A stretch of DNA of 64,000 nt from Motacilla alba alba (taxonomy: Eukaryota > Chordata > Aves > Passeriformes > Motacillidae): NCBI RefSeq assembly GCF_015832195.1, contig NC_052046.1:35120911-35184910 (forward strand), given 5' to 3'. Under the pieces are notes generated by a model. The model did no database searches, was not told where the DNA came from, and saw only the letters and a program-made list of their open reading frames with translations. A program made the translations under genes and the position numbers. Positions 11,601 through 23,500 of this stretch are shown here, in pieces (within the stretch, counting starts at the first letter, position 1; each line of letters opens with the position of its first letter).

Positions 11601-14600
11601 TATGTGTGGAGCCTGTGGTCCACATATTGCTGTGCAGTGCAAGCCTGTGCCTGTCAGTCTGCTGAGATAAGTCACTGTAGGAGACAAAGCTCAGCCAGCG
11701 GGTAGTGGAGCTCATGCTTTCCTTCAAGTAACAAGTAGCTGTGGCTATGTACTAGAAATTGTTCTTAAATGCAGTAGAAACAAGATTTTAGGGTTTTCTG
11801 TACAAAAATAGATGTAGATGTGACAAAGTCTTGAAGAGGAAATGAAGAAACTTTGCTGTGAACTTCTGATAAGTATGAAGATAATCTTTAATGGCTGATT
11901 GCTAAAAGGCTCCTATCACAGAGGTTTTCAGCATGAAAGTGGCATAATTATTTTCCCAGTAGAAATGACCTCAGGGAAAAAATGCTGAAAAATTCCTTAT
12001 GGCATTTAGTCTGCTGTGGAAAATGTATGTGGAATATTTTAGTGCCAGTCTTGCAAGACAAATCTTGTTGGATATTCCAGAGTCTATCTGATGTTGGTGT
12101 GGCATTGACTTCTAGGATAACAATCTCTTAGTCTTTCCTTTTAAAATGTTGGGGGCATTACTCTCAGTTTTACCTGGGGCATAATTAGTCATAGTCTATT
12201 TATTCTCTTTCCAGCGTACAAAGCTAAAGCTTCAAATTCTCTTCCTTCCTTCCTTCAGGATGTTACATTAAAAAAAAGAAAAAAAAAAAGGTCCTCTGGC
12301 TATTTTGTCATGTTACTTGGAATGCAAAATATAATGACTGTTGCCTTTTTCTCTAATGACTTCCTCTTGTATTAAGGATTTCTTTGAATTCCCTGGTGGC
12401 ATCAAACCAGCAGCAGAACACTGGTTATGTAGCAACTGGCTAAGCCTATTCAATTTTTTCCCAATTTATGGTATGGCCTGTTAAGCACACCAAAGACTAC
12501 GTCCCTGAAAAAAAAAAAAAAAAAACAAACCAAAAAAAAAAACCCAGATCAAAAGATAGTAGTAACTTTAAGAAAAAGATTTTAGAAGTAATTTAATTTA
12601 TTACCTTAGTAGTACAAATCTTTTTAGTAGTGGTGCTTAAATAGTGCTCTGTGCAACATAATTTTTAATCCCAAGCACAGGATAACAAATTCCTCTTTTA
12701 CTGCTGACTGACTCGGGATATGCCCACCATCAGTTGTCACACCATTGCACAGTGCAATGCTTCATTATATAAAGAAAACTAACAAATATGGGAATCTCCT
12801 CATATTTGAAGGAAAACTTCTGCCCATCAGTGATATGCAGAAGCGTGCTAATTTTTCCATAGGTCACCTTGTGCTAGAAGTCAGCTACAGTCTTCTTGGT
12901 TTCTCAAAATTAGTAGTAGTACCACTACTAATGTCCTGAAGAAGAAGCTCAATACTGAATGATGTAGGCTGTGGTTTGGGCCATTCTTTCAGAGATGCTG
13001 TAGCCTTGGAGCAGCACAGGACTCTTCTCCATCCTGAATCTTGCTATCTCTGCAGCTCTCAGACCTTCCTTGAGTTTTCTGTATGTGCCTTTCCATTCAT
13101 TCCCGATTCCAAGCAGCTGTTTCTCCTCATTCCTGATCTGAGCTGTGCCTGGCTGCAGCCACTGGAGGGGCCCAGTTGTTGGCTGTGCTCACATTGCTCA
13201 CAACTGGCATGAAGGTACAGAGAGAACAAACTACTTTGTGGGCAGCTTCAGTCTTTCTAGTAAACAAGGGGAGCAGAAGGAGGAGGTGCAAGGTGTTAGC
13301 CATGTATGAATGTTTCATACATAGGACTGCCTGCAAGGTGAGAAGTAGGTTGAAAACTGAAATGCTGAAAAAGTTGCTGACAGCAGGTAAATTTATGAGG
13401 AAGAGGAGTCTGCATGAATGAGAGAGGATATAGAGGAGGAGAGAGCAGGGTAGCAGGTGACTCAGGCCTAAGCATGTGACTTAACCTGTGGGACAAGACA
13501 GAGGAGGACTTAGATAGTGTTTCCTCCTTACTGCATCCCTGTCTGAGCGCCGAGTCCTGAACTCTTCGCTGTAGCAGCTGCCAAGGAAATGACAGCGCAA
13601 AACAGAAACCTGGGTGCTTCTGAGTTTTGTTACAGTAGTACTCTTTTAAAAAGAATGGAAGGAAAATGGTAGAGAAAGATGTTTTTTTTAGCAGTGTGGC
13701 TGGCTCTGAAGCCTGCACCCTATCTCAACATCTGCTTTATCAGACAGATATTTCAGGATCAGCAGCTCTTTCTTATTTTGCTGTTAGATCAACTTTGTCC
13801 AAAGTTCTTGTCAAACTTGTCCTTTTGTTTTTCTTTCTTATTTGCCCTACTTTGCTTCTATTTCCCTATAAGGGTATATCCTAGAAAAAGGTGCTCTGTT
13901 TTACATATAGCCATAGTAAATCTGCTGAGATGCAATTTGTGACTTCCTTTTCCTCTGTATAGAAAGGGAAACTGTGCTGCTCCTTTTATAATAACCCATG
14001 GCCCTGTGCTTGCATGCACTTGCACTATTGCTGACACAATAAATCTTTTAGCTGCTTAACTGCTCAGGTTCTTCTGACTTTTCTTTTCCCTGCACCTTAT
14101 AAAGAAAAGTTTTTTTATTATGAGTGGCAAGGAAAACAATTTCATGCCTGTAGTCTTTTTAATTTATGGAATTTATTGTTCTTCTTCCACTATTTCTTGG
14201 GCTCCAACCTGTCTTCCAGAGCAATCCAGAAATAGCATTGCTATTTTGAAATTAATCTTTTCTGCCTTCCCAGTTTTTACAGATATGGAATTTGGCTAAA
14301 GACATCAAAAATTTGCAACAATCATCAGAACATTTTCTTCATTGATCTGTCCCTAGAACTTCCAGTAGTCTTTATGTGAGAATGAAGGCCATATTGTTTT
14401 TAAAAAATAAATAAAATACCTTTATGCCTCATCCTCCTTTGTACTTCTTGTTTCTGTGTGGTGAAGACTTCTTAGCTCAGTAATTTTGCTCATTTACCTT
14501 TCTTATATGTTTATATGTTCTCAGAGTTTAATCTTCTTTTTAAATAGCCAAAGGTAAGTATCCTGAAGAGCTTAATGGATATTCATGAGCATTTTCTATT

Positions 14601-17600
14601 GCTTATGGATTTAAACAAAACCTTAAAGAAATCTTATTTAATGGTAATACCAACAATTTGAATAGTTTTGTTTCATCAGGAATCTGTTTCTCTACAGTGT
14701 TGTCCTACACATTGGTCAAGACATGGAGTATTTATGAATCCAGATCTGGAGTTCCAGGTAGGAACAAAAAAACACAAGGTTTTTCTAACAAAGATATGGG
14801 TTGTGATATTGAATAGGATCAGTATGTGAGCTGCTGTGTTGTAGACAAGGTAAGAGTTACAGAGTTTTATAATAGGACGTTGTGATGGTTTGTTGGGTTG
14901 GTGTCATAAGCAAAGGAAATATTGGCTCATAGGTCATCAAGGTGATGCTTCTAAGTATCACTATAAGAAAGGATTTAAGTCTACACATGGGAAAACAGTA
15001 AGAACTGTGGAAAAACTCTGCTAGATTCTATGTGAGCACGTTAAATAGCAAGACAACTTCTTTCTGATATTTGTGAAATCCATGACAAAAAGTGGTGGCA
15101 TGGATAGGGTGGAAACAATTATATGTGCATAGACGTATGGCCTTTAAGTAATCAGTTAAACCAGATGACGCAGTCACAGCATGGAAAAACATTTTTCATC
15201 ACATATGTCTTATGAAACAGCAAATTTAAAGTGAAGTAAAATTTAAGTTTGTCTGTTACTCAGCTAGACAGTGTCAGGGATAGGAAGTGTATGGGGCAGA
15301 AGGGAAGCTGAGCAAAGAGGAAAGAGACTTGGAAGCAGCTGTAGCTTGAGGAACTGTTATCTCCAGTTGGCTGCACCCTATGGCTAATACAAGTCCTCTC
15401 AGGCAAGTGTCCAAAGCAAAAGGATGGCCAAAGCCCTTCAGCAGCACACAGGAACAGTTTCCAAGATCTTAAGTCATGGCTGCAGAGCCAGCTTGCACAA
15501 GTGAAGATCTGAATGTCTTGAAGACTTGTGAGCTTACAATAGTAGGTGTTCAGAAGCATTAGTATACCTTTTAAATAGGCATCGTGGTCTGTGGGACCAT
15601 CTAGCTCCTTCTGTGCTTCCCTTGCATCTTTGAAGATGTGAATGGAAAAAGGATTATCTTTTCATTTTGAGTGCTAGCATATTTCTGATATGTTCATTTT
15701 ATTTTTATGCACAAAGGTGAAGATGGCATTTCTCAGATTTTCCTGCAATCCCTATATGACTGTTAAGCAATGAGGATGAACATTACAATTTCAGCACTTA
15801 CATGGTGGGTCCTAAATTTTAGTGCTGCTGTTTCCTAACCTGTGGAACTTATGGTGAGCTTTAAAGGAAAATCATCTATGTGGATAGAAATAATAATGTG
15901 GTAAAAGATAAATAAAAGAAAAAAGAAAACTGTATTTTGTTCTGGAGAGTCCTGCATCACCCACCTAGCCTCCTGCCTTTCTGAATGAAGAGATAGGAAA
16001 AAAAAATTTCTTTATTTCATGTTCATTGAAATAATAAAATGAAGCTGTATCATAGCCATTTCTCCCAAAATAATGCACAATAATTTTAATAAATTACTGA
16101 ATAAACAAAACTGAAAAGAAGTTGGCTCATGGAACTGTTCCACCGTTGAGTTGTTTACTGTGATATAAAACAAAATAGAAGTCAAAAGGGTGCAATCAAT
16201 TCTGTACTGAATACTTTAGAAAAGCTGGTTAGTATCACTTTCTGCAGTGCTTAGCTTGGTTTTCAAGTGCTGATCAGTCCTAAGACTGCTGACTATTCTA
16301 TGAGACGACATCAGTGGTACTGGTGACTTGGTTGCCATGGAAAGAAGACTAACCCAGTAAGAGATGATAATGAAACATTGGAAAACAGAAAAAAAATGTT
16401 TAAACATTGTGAGAAAATTTCTGGAAGCACAAAATGAACATTTATAAGTGAAGAGACATACTTAGAGCTGAATTATGCTGTGAGATTTGAATGGTGGTCA
16501 TTTTCAGGCTACAGCACTGGAAAAAACACACATTTCAGATACCCAAATTAGTATTTGCCTTCATGATACCTGAATTTACAGTATGTTGAGTGTCATAACA
16601 TCCAAAGCCAAATTGTCTTAAGAGAGGTTAAAAACTGTCATAATTAATCAGTATGCTGTAGGAAAATCCAGAATTTCAATGTTCTCTGTGAAAAAAAAGT
16701 AATTATTCTTGTCTCTAGGTGACTGTCAGTCTCCAATTAGAGAAGAAAAAGTTTTCATGCAAGAATATTTTGTTATCTCCCTAACTAGAAAAATTAACTT
16801 TACATAGTCTACTACTACTGTTGTAAGTAGTCTGAAATGCTAATTTACTGAGAACTTCTAATAAAAAGAGATAGTCTCCCCTGAGACTTCTGGAACATAG
16901 ATTAAAAAGAGCAACAGAAGGATACAATCTCAAAGCTTAAAATAGCTGGAATAAAATGAGCACCACTGTTTAACTCTGGGGTAAAAGAGGAGATTGAAAA
17001 TTCTAGGATTTCACCAGGGAGCTAACACTCCTAAGAGCCAAGAGCAAGGGTTGAGGCTGTTAAGAAGATTGGCAGGACTATGCCTGCATCAGCCCACATA
17101 CAGAACCATCACATCCCAACAAAGAGGGTAGTTGTAGGCCTGGGCAGAGTGATCAGGGATGGCCAAGGGATCTGTGGCTGCCACAGCCACACCATGGAGG
17201 AGGATGCTCCAGGCACAGCCAGGAAGCCAAGCCAGCAGGTCAAAGATAGCCAGGGTCTGCCTAAGCTGTCATGTAGCTCCCAAGCTAGGAAGGCAGAGGC
17301 AGTCAGCAAGTCATTGCACAGCTCACTCTTTCTCTCTGGGAAAACACTGCGTTTTCCCAGCAGTTCCATTCAAGATTGCACCATGGCAGGAATGACCTTG
17401 AATGCAGGCATCTAAACACTTGTGGCAGAGGGGAACAGCATTTGAGACATTGACTTTAACAGTGCCAGGCCATAAAGTTGTGGTTTCTCCTCAGTATAAT
17501 AACAATCTTGTGTTAACTAATGTTAAAACAGAAGGCTTAAGAAAAAAGAACGAGTACCATTACAAAACCAAAAACCAGTGGAGAGATATTTATTGAAGAT

Positions 17601-19361
17601 GTTAGATTTGTTTATCTCCCAATAACTTTGCATGTGCTACACATGGAATAGAATTTACTTGTAAGTGTAAGGTTCATTGCCTTATAAACAACTCTTCTAT
17701 TTTTGACTGCTGCTTCCACAATCATAAAACAGGATGGGCACCATACAAACTCAAGTTACTCATGGATGAAAATCTGAATTGGGCGTGACATGGGACCACA
17801 ATTCTGTAGAACTTGTCAAAAGATGTGGTAAAGAAAACAGAACAGGCAAAACTTTGTCATTCATTTATTAGCCAGGATAAAACTAGCCCAAAGCCTGCTT
17901 ATGCAAAATTGACATTTTGTGAGAATGTGATCAACCCACAATGGTTTATATCACAGCAGGACTGTGCACTTCATGGCTGCAACTTCTTCTGGTCCAGCAC
18001 TGGGAGTTCAAGAGCTAAAGGTACTGTGTTCCTATCATTGTAATGTAAATACCTTTGTTATCCATGGATTTCAATGCCACCAGAATCTCATCTAGATCGT
18101 CTCACTCAGGCCTCAAGTTCACACATTAATTCTATTCCACCTTGAAAGAGAAAATGTATTGACTCTTGTGCAAATGGGAAATGCATTTAGAAAACAGGTG
18201 GAATTTTGTTTTCATGGGGTTATAAAATGAACTGTCTACAGTTCACTAGTTAAAGTGAATTTGTTTCTAAAGAATGCATTGCTTTCATTATTTTTTTTAA
18301 ATTGTTTTAAATGCTCTCTGAATTATGTAAGACTGCAAAACTCTTTGGAACCCTTAATCTAAAAGGGTGATGCAGGACGATTTCCTGATGTGATCTGTGA
18401 ACCTATCATAACATGTTTGGTCTTCACAGTAGTGCCTGAATCTTAGTGTGAAAAATACCTTGTATTTGAGCTACTCTTACATGTTTTATGTAAGCTGCAA
18501 GCAATGTAGCATGCAATACTAAAGACACCTTTTCAGAGTGGAGTGGAAAGCTGAGCTTATAATCTAAGTAGTCTTCAAGCACAACAGAAACCCAGGCCCA
18601 GAAAAGACTTGTTAATTTTCATATGCCTGAAAGTAGTGAGCAGGAAATATCCTGCAATGCTAAGTTCATCTATGCTAGCACCCCTGTGGTGGTTCTTGCT
18701 CTCCACCCCTTTCCAGGCTGCAGAGTGATCTGAGAAATTCTTGTTAGGCCTTGAAAACAGCACCTGGGCTCAGCTCTTTCCAAGTTTATCAGAAACACTG
18801 TCTGTTCCAAGGAATTGCTAACAAGCTCCTGTTTTTCTTATGACAAGCCTTGGAAAATATTCCTCTGGCCTGAATGGCATAACGTTCCTATTCTCACACT
18901 TTTAAAGAAAGTGCCGACCCAAACTGCAGCTGCAATGAAACATTGTTCTGACTGAAGCCCACTCTCTTGCGACCCCATAAACAGTGGTCCAAGTTGGGGC
19001 CCTTTGAGCTCTCCTGGACCACACTCGGCCTGTGACCAGCAATGTGGGACTCAGAGACAGCAAACCCTCAGGTTCTCTGTACTTGGAGGATTGCTGAAAC
19101 ATGACATGTCCTGTGTCGATACCTCATTCCTCAAGAGCTGATCCTTCTCTTGTTGGGAGATGCAAAAGCATCCAAAATGAGAATTTCACTGACCTCTGAG
19201 GGGAATTTTTCACAGATTACCTTGCCTGAACTGTCTGCTTCTTTCTGCGCACATGCCCCTGTGCATATGCTACAGCATATGAGAGAAATCTTGCTTTCTT
19301 AGATGATTAAGTGCCTTGGATATCAAAGTAAGTTAGGCCTGTAAGTAAGGTTTAGTTATAA
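8664..19361. other. Non-coding stretch, no gene seen
   Basis: More than 10 kb contains no open frame with recognisable protein features. The longest, 13296-13718 minus (140 codons) and 17080-17415 plus (111 codons), have mixed low-information composition and no flanking splice or homology support. An AT/TATG microsatellite-like patch lies at 10225-10268. The stretch at 18900-19100 has some LTR-like character (CCCCATAAACAGTGGTCC) but no firm boundaries. Confidence 0.65.
12505..12542 (+). repeat. Poly-A low-complexity run
   Basis: Two A-runs are separated by CAAACC. No retrotransposed gene is visible upstream to explain this as a poly-A tail. Confidence 0.8.
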
Positions 19362-19640
19362 ACTTACCTAAATGCTGCTAAGTGTTGCTATTTTTCTAAA
19401 TTGTTAAACATAAGTTATAAGCAACACCAAGCTAGGTGTTGCTGAGTGTCCTTTTGTTAAGTTGTGAAGTTTGACCTTGAAGTAATGATTATAACGTAGG
19501 TTAAATGCTGTTAAGTGTTATTCCTCTGTTAGATTCTTAAGCTATAAATTGAGTTATAAGCTAATTGGGTGTCTGTAAAGTGTTTTTCCTATGTTAAATT
19601 GCTAGGCTTAAGGTATAAATTGGGTTAAAGTACTAGTAAG
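19362..19640 (+). repeat. Degenerate tandem repeat, unit about 65-72 bp, roughly four copies
   Basis: Four diverged copies can be laid over one another. Each begins with a variant of TGCTGTTAAGTGTTNTTCCT, continues with GTTAAATTNNTAAGCTATAA, and ends near ATTGGGTTATAAGC. They begin at about 19369, 19439, 19507 and 19571, and a partial fifth follows near 19637. Neighbouring copies differ at many positions, so the array is old. It lies between a region with LTR-like features (about 18900-19100) and the LTR at 20112, and could be the degenerate remains of an element's internal non-coding repeat. Confidence 0.5.
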
Positions 19641-20111
19641 TTTGAGCGTTGTTAAGCTTTTAGGCTGTATTCCTTTTTATCCTTGCCTGCACTGTCTTTT
19701 GACACATGCACCCACATCCACACTCCTAAAAACACACACCCACCCCCCCCAGATAGTTCTCAGTTCATTTCTGTTTGATGGCATGGATATTGTTTGGTTT
19801 TTTGTTACTCACTTTCCCTTTTGCCTTAGCTGTCCTGTAAGTGGTCGAGTGAATCTTGCCAACAATCTTGTTGTGCTTTGTCTCTTAAATATAAAATCTG
19901 ACATTTGCTCATGCCCTTACCAATGATCTCTTAAGTTATCTTAAATACTCTAATTTGTAACAACTTTTAAGCATAATTCTGGATTTATGCATTCTAGTAT
20001 GGGAAAAGACAAATGTTTGGCTATCAAGTCAACTCAGTTTTTAACATTTTAACATCTGTGATTTCTATAAGCAATTCTAAACAATTTTTCAGCATGGACT
20101 AGAAGCTTAAC

Positions 20112-20517
20112 TGAAGGAACGCGTGGGTTTCGGGCTGTAAAATCCCCCCGGCTAGCTTGGGATTTAAGCCCGCACGGATCCTACATGGACGAAGTAAAGG
20201 ACGAGAAGCGCTCTCTCTCCACGTGGTTCTGATGTCCTGTTTATTTGCTGGAAGGGGACATCTGCATCGTAGGGTTTCCAGGTGAAGGAGAGAGCGAGAA
20301 GCCCAACTCAAGGGACATTTATACCCGCGGAATGGGAGGCGGGGACGGAAGGCCACACCAGTGGGGAGGGGCGAAGGGAGGGGCTTCAGGGGACAAGACT
20401 ACAGGTACAATACCTAAGGTGTATCCGAGGGACACACCATCTCAGAAAAGGGGGGAAACATCCGTACAACACAACACCCAGTGCAATACCCGAACAACAA
20501 TCTAGTGCATCACAACA
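20112..20517 (-). mobile_element. CpG-rich solo LTR of an endogenous retrovirus
   Basis: This 406-bp segment is much richer in G+C and CpG than its surroundings. On the minus strand it begins TGTTGTGATGCAC and ends CGCGTTCCTTCA, giving canonical TG...CA termini. It has a TATA box (GGTATAAATG, core 20317-20323) and, about 75 bp on, AATAAA (20240-20245), the U3-R-U5 layout of a retroviral LTR. The flanks are CTTAAC (20106-20111) and CTGAAC (20518-20523), a 6-bp target-site duplication with one mismatch, which would fit a class II (ERVK-like) integration. No internal retroviral coding sequence adjoins it. The retained CpGs suggest a fairly young insertion. The boundaries rest on the imperfect duplication. 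Confidence 0.75.
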
Positions 20518-23500
20518 CTGAACTGGGAAAAGATGAGCACTAGTCTCTGGAAGGGGTGAATCTGTACCAGACAGTGCTAGTTTATATAGAGGTGTATGAT
20601 AAGGACCTAAACCTTGGGCTTGTTTCCTGTTAAATTAATGAAACTTCACATGGGTCTTGCTTTTACCTGTCTCCTGGGGGATTTTGTTCTTAAAAGGCAA
20701 TAGTAGTTTCTCATAGAAATAACAATAGTAAATAATGATAGCAAAGGGGAAGAGTAGTGGTATGCCGAAAAACAAGTGCAAAATATATATATACGGATGG
20801 AAAGAAGTGGGTCTGAATTAATTTTTCATTTTATTTTTCTTTTTCATTTGTTGCTTTTTCTGCTTTGTTTTTGGTCTTTCTGAATTTTTTTTTTAATTTC
20901 TGCTGGGAAGAAGATTGATTGTGGCAGATTTCAAAGATAACAGGTATATCTTCAAGGAAAAAGATATGTGTCTACCTTATTTGCACAGAGAAATCCTTTC
21001 CCTACAACCTTGCAGGTGTCTGATTCCCTTTGGCATGTATTTCCGCATGTGTTTTATGTCTGACCAGGTATATAGACTCTCAGTGATTCTGAGAGTTAGT
21101 TATTCCATGCATTATCCATGGAATCTGTAGAAAGTTATGGAAAAATGTCTCAGTATTGCCTCAGTAGTTTGCTCTCTGCAACCACATTCTATATGTGGCA
21201 GTTGAAGAAAAAACAAAACAAAACCAAACAAAAATACACAAACAATAACAACATCAAAACTACAATTTAAAATATCCCTGGCTTTTATTTATCTCCTTTT
21301 TTCAAAAGCATAGTTGAGGGAGGAAATGTCCTTCTTAAATGCTTGTTTCCTTCAGACTTTTTGTGCTATATTCAACTATGCTTTATTTGCATGTTGAATA
21401 AAGCTTATCAGTAGTTTTAATTCAAGACGTAATTTATCTTGCCTCTTTATGAAAGTTTTGGGACTAAATAAAATGAGGAAAGGGGATACTTTAATGTAGT
21501 AGATGGATAGTGCTTGATTTAATTCTGCAGCCACTCAGTTAACCTCAGATTGCAACAAAGATTCTCCGAATGAGTTTGAGAAGACTATGTAAAAAAATGT
21601 GCTCAGCAATATTAAAAATCATGCTAATTTTATGATTGCTGTTTTGGCCTTTTAGGGGATTTTTTTCATGGATCTGATCTTGTATTTCTGAATTTCTTTG
21701 AGGCTGAAATGTGTAGTCTTGAAAAATCCTCATGACTACTTGGAAACACATTCAAGAAGCTAATTTTTTAGCTATAAGGGTTTGAGCTAGAAGCAATGCC
21801 AAAGTCACTTGCTTTGTAATACTGTGATGCTTTAAAACACCTGCAGAGTAACTCTTGTTTATCAAAGAAAAATTAATAACTAGTAGCCAGTGGTGGTCAA
21901 TACAGCATGTGGAAGATAGCAGTGGTGAGGAAAGGCAGTTTTGGTTCATTTTTGCAGCAGTGCGATGGGTACCTTTTGGAACAATTCACTGAAAGGCAGG
22001 TCAGAATATAGTATGAGAGTAGATGAGATGATTTTGTTAAAGGAAAATGGATATGATGGAGTGGGAAGCAATATAGAAATGATCAAACTAAGGACAGCTT
22101 TTAATAACGCTAGATAAGGTGCAGTAGTGACAGACTGCAGAATCCAGTGCTGCTGTCAGCTGGATTCCTGTCTATACAGATCAGATTTTGAAAACATAAT
22201 CTTGCCCAAAACATGTGAAAAATTTGAAATATATGACGGAACTGGATTGTAACATGTGTACTATTAAACTGTTTTCTCTGGAATGCAAGGATGAGTGTTG
22301 TGTGTACAACTCAGTGTTTATACATAAAGAGCGGCATTGTTTGAAAATTAAGCATTGCATGGTAAAAGTTTCTATTCCTGATGGAAATTAGAGTAAAACA
22401 GAAGGTTTAATTTGAAAGATAAGATAGCTCAGAGTAGCTGCATTTATATGCCAGCAAATTGCAGAAATTTTGTTTTGTAAAATACAATGCCCATTTTTAA
22501 TAGGCTAAAATGATACATGGCAAGTTGCTTAAGAAACTCCCACCAATTGGCAATGTAATATTATGTATTTCTAAAGATTTTTTGAGTTTTTTTAAAGAAA
22601 TAATTCTCACTATCTTAATACAGCCATTGGCTGAAAGAAGAGGAATGACGGTTTTCTATTCCTCCTATTCAGCAAAAAACCCTATTTCTTCACATCACAA
22701 CAAAAGGGCAAAAAACCCATGTCCCAGATAACATTTGATTTTTCTCTCATGCTATATGAAAGTGAGCAGCAAAGCAGCAAATGCCTGATCTAAATCAACA
22801 GCACTTGGAAAGTGCTCCAGATTAACCTAACCCTCCTTCCTAGAAAACCTCAAAAGCTGAAGAAATGAATCTCCCCAAATTGGCACTTAATTCACTGGAA
22901 GGATTGCAAGCATTTCTCAGTGAGTGTTTTCAGAGATTTCTGACATCTTCTGAAAACAGAACTGAAATTACAATAATTTGATGCCTAGGGGCTGCAGTGC
23001 AGCAGAGCTGAACAAATATGTAAGAAGGAGTACCCCTCCCCTGAAGCAGATATAATTTGTGACTTATACATCCTGCAATATGTCCTGACTTCTATTTTTT
23101 AGCACCCCTGGGATCCCACACAGACTGCACAGGATGATTGGCATGCGGTTTTACAGGGTGAGTGAGAAGATATATATGCTCTTCCTGGATTTCCCCACCT
23201 GCCACTCCCACTCAAACATGAACAAATTCTAAGGGAATTCATCAGGCTTTCTGCTTTCTGCCCCTTGCACACTGGCTTAGCCCTGTGAAACAAAACAGGC
23301 AGAGAGGGCAGGAGAGCAGCTGCTCAGGACGTTCTGGGGTGCGCATCCCTGAAAGAGAGCAGAAAATCAACTGCAGAAGGGGTAGCCTAGTGCATCCTCC
23401 AGATAAGTTTGTGATACTAATACTGGATATACCTCCGGTTCAAAAGCTGTTTCGTTTTTAAGACAGTCTTTATCAGGGAGCAACTGCTGACAAAGGCAGG

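Noticed and set aside
13296..13718. 140-codon open frame, minus strand
   Set aside because: It has a mixed Ser/Leu/Pro-rich chance composition, overlaps other open frames on the opposite strand, and shows no domain.
17080..17415. 111-codon open frame in a slightly GC-richer stretch, plus strand
   Set aside because: Both strands are open over the same interval, which points to base composition rather than selection; no family is recognised.
20099..20521. Overlapping open frames of 79-86 codons on both strands
   Set aside because: They coincide with the CpG-rich LTR; no retroviral protein is encoded.
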